Shown: positions 59,933-64,000 of the stretch, piece by piece
Numbering within the stretch: the stretch's first letter is position 1
How the letters are laid out: every line of letters starts with the position of its first letter
DNA from: Amphibacillus xylanus NBRC 15112
GTDB lineage: Bacteria > Bacillota > Bacilli > Bacillales > Amphibacillaceae
Assembly: GCF_000307165.1 (NCBI RefSeq)
Contig: NC_018704.1
Span: 744,001 to 808,000, forward strand
Direction of reading: 5' to 3'
DNA length: 64,000 bases
Program-made: the position numbers and the translations under genes
The notes under the pieces: model-generated
What the model saw: the letters and a program-made list of their open reading frames with translations, nothing else
What the model was told of the DNA's origin: nothing
Database searches by the model: none

Positions 59933-61450
59933 ATGTATAAGGTCTTACTGATTGATGATGAGCCTATTATTAGAGATGGAATGAAGCAAATAATTGAATG
60001 GGAACAATATGGCTTTATGATTTGTGGTGATAGCGGAAATGGTCGTGATGGATTAAATTTAATTCGGACATTAAAGCCTGATTTAGCTTTTGTAGATATC
60101 CGAATGTCTGGAATGTCAGGGATTGAAGTGGTTGAACAAGCGAAACAGGCAGGTTATTCAGGCAAGTTTGTCATTCTTTCTGGGTATTCAAGCTTTAGTT
60201 ATGCGCAGGAACTAATTAAATTAGGGATTCATTCCTATTTATTAAAACCGATTGATGAAGATGAATTAGTTGAGATTTTAATTGAAATCAAACAAATTCT
60301 TGATGGAGAGAAGCTGATTAATTCTGAATTGACCGCTTATTATGAACTAACAGAAGAACAGGCATGGCGAGCCGTGATTGATGGTCGGCTTGAAGAATGG
60401 CAACGCTCAGTATACGTGAAAAACCAGGTTGGTCCATTTTTACTGGCTGGAATAAAGTTACGGAAAAAATGTAAGCGAGGTCAGATTAAGAATGAGTTCA
60501 TTCATGTACTTAGTCCGACTGCAAAAGTCATTTTTAAAGATAATATGATTTATTTACTTTATCTAAATCAAGATCAAGAGACGGTTAAGCAAGAACTTGT
60601 TCAGATCTTAAGCTACGTTCATACAAAACATGATCCTGATGCCTCGGCTAGTTTAGCAAAAGAATATCAGCAACTTGTTGATACACAGAAAGCGATTGAT
60701 GAAATTATTGATTTACAAGATCGTGGCTTTAGTTATTCAAATCAACAGGTTTTTCAGCACCCATTTAATCGGTTAGCCCATCCAGTCACGTTAGATCAAG
60801 AGCAAATTAGCGCTAAAATTGTTCAAGCAATTGAGTTTAAAGATCATTCGTTGCTACTTGAACAAGGCGAAAAAATTATTGACTATTATCAGAGTCGTGC
60901 TTTAATTAAGGAAAAAGTCCAAATCGAGATGCTTGAACTCGTCTTATTAATTACGCGAACGATTAAAAGTCAATATCCAGAAACAAAGACACCCTCGAAA
61001 CATGAATGGGTAGATCAGGTCTATCAATCATATAATCTAGCAGAATTGATTGATAATCTAATCGAACAATGGTGGCTTTTAACTGAAGAGATCAATGGAT
61101 TTATTATTACATCGGACGATGACAGTATTGAAAAAATTATTGCCTATATTGATCAATATTATTCCCGTGATATAACATTAAAGCGTCTGGCTGATCTATT
61201 TAATTATAATCGTTCATATTTAGGCAAAAAATTTAGAAAAGAGACAGGGCAATATTTTCATGAGTATTTAGAGAAAGTAAGAATCGAAAAGGCAAAGACA
61301 TTATTAGCAACGAGCCAAGAAAAGGTTTATGTTATCTCAGAGCTTGTTGGCTACAACAATATGGATTATTTTTATAAAAAATTCAAAAAACATGTCGGCA
61401 AAAGCCCGAAAGAATATCGAAAATCACTCGAAATTGACATGAACAGCTAA
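59933..61450 (+). CDS. YesN-type response regulator, AraC family
   Basis: A 505-residue regulator. Receiver domain at about 1-120 with LLIDDEP, the phospho-acceptor in LAFVDIRMSGMSG and LLKPIDEDEL; a middle region without clear homology; and an AraC-type helix-turn-helix pair at the end (TLKRLADLFNYNRSYLGKKF, VYVISELVGYNNMDYFYKKF). It probably activates the surrounding glycoside hydrolase or sugar-transport genes in response to the kinase encoded upstream. Confidence 0.9.
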   Translation: MYKVLLIDDEPIIRDGMKQIIEWEQYGFMICGDSGNGRDGLNLIRTLKPDLAFVDIRMSGMSGIEVVEQAKQAGYSGKFVILSGYSSFSYAQELIKLGIHSYLLKPIDEDELVEILIEIKQILDGEKLINSELTAYYELTEEQAWRAVIDGRLEEWQRSVYVKNQVGPFLLAGIKLRKKCKRGQIKNEFIHVLSPTAKVIFKDNMIYLLYLNQDQETVKQELVQILSYVHTKHDPDASASLAKEYQQLVDTQKAIDEIIDLQDRGFSYSNQQVFQHPFNRLAHPVTLDQEQISAKIVQAIEFKDHSLLLEQGEKIIDYYQSRALIKEKVQIEMLELVLLITRTIKSQYPETKTPSKHEWVDQVYQSYNLAELIDNLIEQWWLLTEEINGFIITSDDDSIEKIIAYIDQYYSRDITLKRLADLFNYNRSYLGKKFRKETGQYFHEYLEKVRIEKAKTLLATSQEKVYVISELVGYNNMDYFYKKFKKHVGKSPKEYRKSLEIDMNS

Positions 61451-61499
61451 TGATCGACTGTTATAAGCAACTCAACCTTTGCAAATTTTTATTTGAGCG

Positions 61500-61735
61500 T
61501 TGAGCGAAGTGGCATGAATGGTTGCTAATCGTGCCCTTAGTCATGTGGAAATCAATAGTTAGGTAACGAATAGATGCTAATCGTGGCCTTACTCGTGTGG
61601 AAATCAACAGTTAGGTAACGAATAGACGCTAATCGTGGCCTTACTCGTGCTAAAATCAACAGTTAGGTAACGAATAGTTGCTAATCGTGCCCTCACTCAT
61701 GTGAAAATCACGAGTCTAGCATTAACAAAGTTATT
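61500..61735. repeat. second 52-bp tandem repeat array, 4 copies
   Basis: GCTAATCGTG starts at 61524, 61576, 61628 and 61680: again exactly 52 bases apart. Units share AATCAACAGTTAGGTAACGA and CGTGGCCTTACTCGTG; the first and last are partly degenerate. The sequence differs from that of the 11.8-kb array, but the period is the same. No open frame. It follows the response regulator gene and abuts copy 3 of the 288-bp element. Confidence 0.92.
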
Positions 61736-61794
61736 CGTGTTTTATCCTTAATCAATCTAAGTATTCGCTAAAAATATAATTACGAAAGTTGAGT

Positions 61795-62082
61795 GAATGA
61801 ATTTCATAATGACTTAATTGGCTATAAAACACGAACAATTGGGTTACAGGTGACGCGGTGATTTCCACTCTAGGCGGACGCTTTCCGCGGGATCGGCCTC
61901 AGCTAATTGATAAAAACTTTCCAAGCTTTTATCACTGGATCTTCGGACACGATTGTTCCCGCTGGAGTCGCCGCCTGCCGTTCTAATCACTTGATTAGGC
62001 TTCTTTATTTACGTATGATATTGTATTTTCATTTGTAATTGTTCGTGTTCTTAACTAGATTTTTGTATTATGAAATTGACTC
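61795..62082 (+). mobile_element. 288-bp MITE-like element, copy 3
   Basis: Ends GAATGAATTTCATAAT and ATTATGAAATTGACTC, flanked by GAGT at 61791-61794 and 62083-62086. The internal hairpin has one changed base (AAAACTTTCCAAGCTTTT) compared with the other copies. It ends 29 bases before the DUF624 gene start. Confidence 0.92.
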
Positions 62083-62111
62083 GAGTAAGTAAATTTAAGT
62101 AGGAGGAAGAT

Positions 62112-62783
62112 ATGAGTAAATCAATCATTGAGCGCCCAATCTATCAAATCATTAATTATATTTATGCTTTTTTCATGACTAATTTATATTTTTTATTATT
62201 AATAAGCCCATTCATCGTCGTTTATTACTTAGCAGAATTCACGGTTCAAAATATATTACTCTATTATGTGACCTTAATCCCATTCGGACCAGCATTTGCT
62301 GCTTTGTTAAAAACGATGGATAAACTTATTAGTGATAAAGTGATTCGACCAACAGCTGACTTTTGGCAGTTTTTTGTGCGGAATTTTAAAGTATCGATTA
62401 AATATTGGTTAATTCAATGGACAATTTTAGTTATTTTAATCATTGATATTTACTATGCTAATTTGAATATTCCATCATTATCAATTGTGTTTCTGATTTT
62501 TATTGTATTTTTCTTGCTGTTAATATTATATACCTTCCCAATTTTAACACGTTTTGAGGTGAAGATGAAAAACTTATTTATTGTTTCGATCTATTCGTTG
62601 TTCCGGTATATAAAGGTGACGCTGCTGAATGCAACGACATTACTTGCTTTTGGTGTTATTTATTATACTGTTCCAGGAATTACGGTACTCTTTTTTATGA
62701 GCTTAATTTGCTTCTTTATCATGTATAATTTACAGCCAGTTTTCAACCAATTGGAAGCGCAGTTTTTAAATCAAGAAGAATAG
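62112..62783 (+). CDS. YesL-type DUF624 membrane protein
   Basis: A 223-residue protein with five to six spans and the DUF624 pattern: an N-terminal cytoplasmic start, FFMTNLYFLLLISPFIVVYY, the IPFGPAFAALLKTMDKLI stretch and DFWQFFVRNFKVSIKYWLIQ. DUF624 (YesL) genes sit beside YesMN systems and carbohydrate ABC importers; the molecular role is unknown. AGGAGGAAG lies directly before the ATG. The usual importer genes are not within the window. Confidence 0.8.
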   Translation: MSKSIIERPIYQIINYIYAFFMTNLYFLLLISPFIVVYYLAEFTVQNILLYYVTLIPFGPAFAALLKTMDKLISDKVIRPTADFWQFFVRNFKVSIKYWLIQWTILVILIIDIYYANLNIPSLSIVFLIFIVFFLLLILYTFPILTRFEVKMKNLFIVSIYSLFRYIKVTLLNATTLLAFGVIYYTVPGITVLFFMSLICFFIMYNLQPVFNQLEAQFLNQEE

Positions 62784-62797
62784 TGAGGTGCTAAAAA

Positions 62798-64000
62798 ATG
62801 AAACACCTATCTAGAAAAGTTAAATTAACTTTTTCAATTAGTTTAATCGTTTTGTTCGTATTCTTAATTCGGCAGTTGCCGTTTGGTGAACTTGAAGGGA
62901 AAGCAGAGCATCACTTCATCGACATAGAAAAACAGATTGAGAAAATTGCGGTTCAAAGTGAGCGAGGTTTTACAATTGAAAAAGATCAAGATCAATGGGC
63001 TGTGCTCGATCGGCTTGAAAAAACAAATCAGTCGGTGGTTGAGCAAAATATCGTTCAGTTGCAACAATGGAGTGGTGAAAATGTCGACGTTAAACGGAAA
63101 GATGTCGGCTTAGATTTTCCAATTTTGAGCATACGAGTTGACTATGATGATGGTACGCACACTTACCTAATGATTGGGAAGCTTGATTCAAGCGGAACGA
63201 GTTTTTATGTTGGAGATCGTGAGCAGGGGAAAATTTATTTAGTTGACCGTTCATTAATTGAATCGTTCCCTTTTTCTGTTCAAGCCTATCTTGACACTTC
63301 ACTTCTACCATGGTCAGCTAGTGAAGTTGAAACAGTTTTTATTGATAATGGAACGGAAGAGATTCACTTAACAAAGAATAGCCCATACCCAGAACAAGAA
63401 ACGCGTACGAATCTAACGGGATGGTTAATCGGGGCGCCATACCAACATTATCACCATACTACTTATTCGCTCATGGAAGGTCTTTTACAAAGTTTGCAAT
63501 CGTTTCAAATGGAGGAGCTAGTCGCTGAGCGTGTTTCTGATTGGTCGGAGTATGGTTTAGAATCGAGTCAATTTACGATTGAATTTGTCACTGCAACTGA
63601 TCAAATTAAATTTTTGATCGGTTCACCAGCAACTGGTCAAAGTTATTTTGCTCGAATTGAAGGTGAAGATCAAGTCTTTACCCTATCCAATCAATTATTA
63701 GAAGCCTTTAGCTATCAAGCGAAAGATTATCATGATGGTTATGTCAAACTTTTAGCACTTGATGTCATGAGCCAATTGAGCATTGAATCTGATCAATTAG
63801 TTGTTGATATTGAAATGAATCATCTGAATGAGGATACGACTGAATTTAAAGTAGATGGTCAATTACTTGATGAATCTGAGTGGCGCAAGGCTTATATCTC
63901 CCTTGCTGGCTTGAAAGCAGTAGGTATTTCAGGGAAGGTGATTGATCAGGCACCAGAAATTGTGGTAACTTCAACGATCATTCATGATCAAGGTGAAAAA
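62798..64000 (+). CDS. DUF4340-like lipoprotein/membrane protein, partial
   Basis: Open to the window end, so incomplete: 401 residues so far. One N-terminal span (LTFSISLIVLFVFLIRQLPF) and then a long extracellular part with repeats of a short beta-unit. IEKIAVQSERGFTIEKDQDQ and LMIGKLDSSGTSFYVGDREQ resemble the DUF4340 repeat, often found with ABC-2-type export systems. GAGGTG precedes the ATG. It starts 15 bases after the DUF624 gene. Confidence 0.65.
   Translation, partial: MKHLSRKVKLTFSISLIVLFVFLIRQLPFGELEGKAEHHFIDIEKQIEKIAVQSERGFTIEKDQDQWAVLDRLEKTNQSVVEQNIVQLQQWSGENVDVKRKDVGLDFPILSIRVDYDDGTHTYLMIGKLDSSGTSFYVGDREQGKIYLVDRSLIESFPFSVQAYLDTSLLPWSASEVETVFIDNGTEEIHLTKNSPYPEQETRTNLTGWLIGAPYQHYHHTTYSLMEGLLQSLQSFQMEELVAERVSDWSEYGLESSQFTIEFVTATDQIKFLIGSPATGQSYFARIEGEDQVFTLSNQLLEAFSYQAKDYHDGYVKLLALDVMSQLSIESDQLVVDIEMNHLNEDTTEFKVDGQLLDESEWRKAYISLAGLKAVGISGKVIDQAPEIVVTSTIIHDQGEK

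Overview
The window looks like a chromosome segment of a low-GC Firmicute of the family Bacillaceae, probably a halophilic or alkaliphilic genus such as Amphibacillus, Halolactibacillus or Gracilibacillus. The reasons are the AT-rich sequence, strong AGGAGG-type ribosome binding sites, frequent TTG and GTG starts, and a core block with the gene order of the Bacillus subtilis yha-prsA-trpP-hit-ecs region. The genus is an inference; no rRNA or marker gene is present.

Layout. (1) 1-8.6 kb: an IS1380-type transposase remnant, then a tandem array of peptide-export cassettes. Each cassette has a minus-strand operon of two small double-glycine-leader peptides plus small membrane proteins, and a divergent plus-strand C39-peptidase ABC exporter. 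Cassette A also carries a signal-peptidase-II-like protein. Its exporter is cut off after Walker A; cassette B has a full exporter and an HlyD-type partner. A scrap of a third exporter lies at 766-860. The four peptides were found by translating the intergenic DNA. (2) 8.7-9.4 kb: a decayed LuxR-type response regulator without its acidic pocket. (3) 9.6-24.2 kb: the conserved core: yhaQ-yhaP, yhaO-yhaN, yhaM, prsA, yhaH, trpP with a TRAP-type (G/U)AG array, hit, ecsA-ecsB. It holds an 11-copy 52-bp tandem repeat, a YjcZ-type micropeptide and a YtxH pseudogene. (4) 24.4-26.9 kb: liaF-liaS-liaR, then a gutted penicillin-binding-protein pseudogene.

(5) 27.6-32.8 kb: a second export locus: paired TACTGTA palindromes, a C39 exporter, a GyrI-like protein, an HlyD-like partner, an unusually long (100-residue core) GG peptide and a small membrane protein. 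(6) 33-46.3 kb: about 20 small membrane proteins, two ABC export systems, a rhomboid protease, and many internal duplications and pseudogenes, including a permease interrupted by a 288-bp MITE-like element. I read this as an accumulated self-protection (immunity) region for the peptides; that is inference.

(7) 46.4-64 kb: a xylan/arabinoxylan-type hydrolase region: GH120 beta-xylosidase, a cell-surface GH43 protein with two carbohydrate-binding repeats, a domain-swapped GH3 enzyme, a GH95 enzyme, a YesM/YesN-type two-component system, a YesL-type DUF624 protein and the start of a DUF4340 protein. All four enzyme genes have cre-like CcpA sites in their promoters. A second 52-bp tandem array (4 copies) and the third copy of the 288-bp element lie between the response regulator and the DUF624 gene.

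Mobile and repeat DNA: three copies of one 288-bp element (21930, 44584, 61795), each with 16-bp imperfect terminal inverted repeats and 4-bp target duplications; IS1380 and IS3 transposase remnants; a 1.85-kb tandem duplication of the exporter; and a 0.79-kb duplication at 36.5/41.3 kb.
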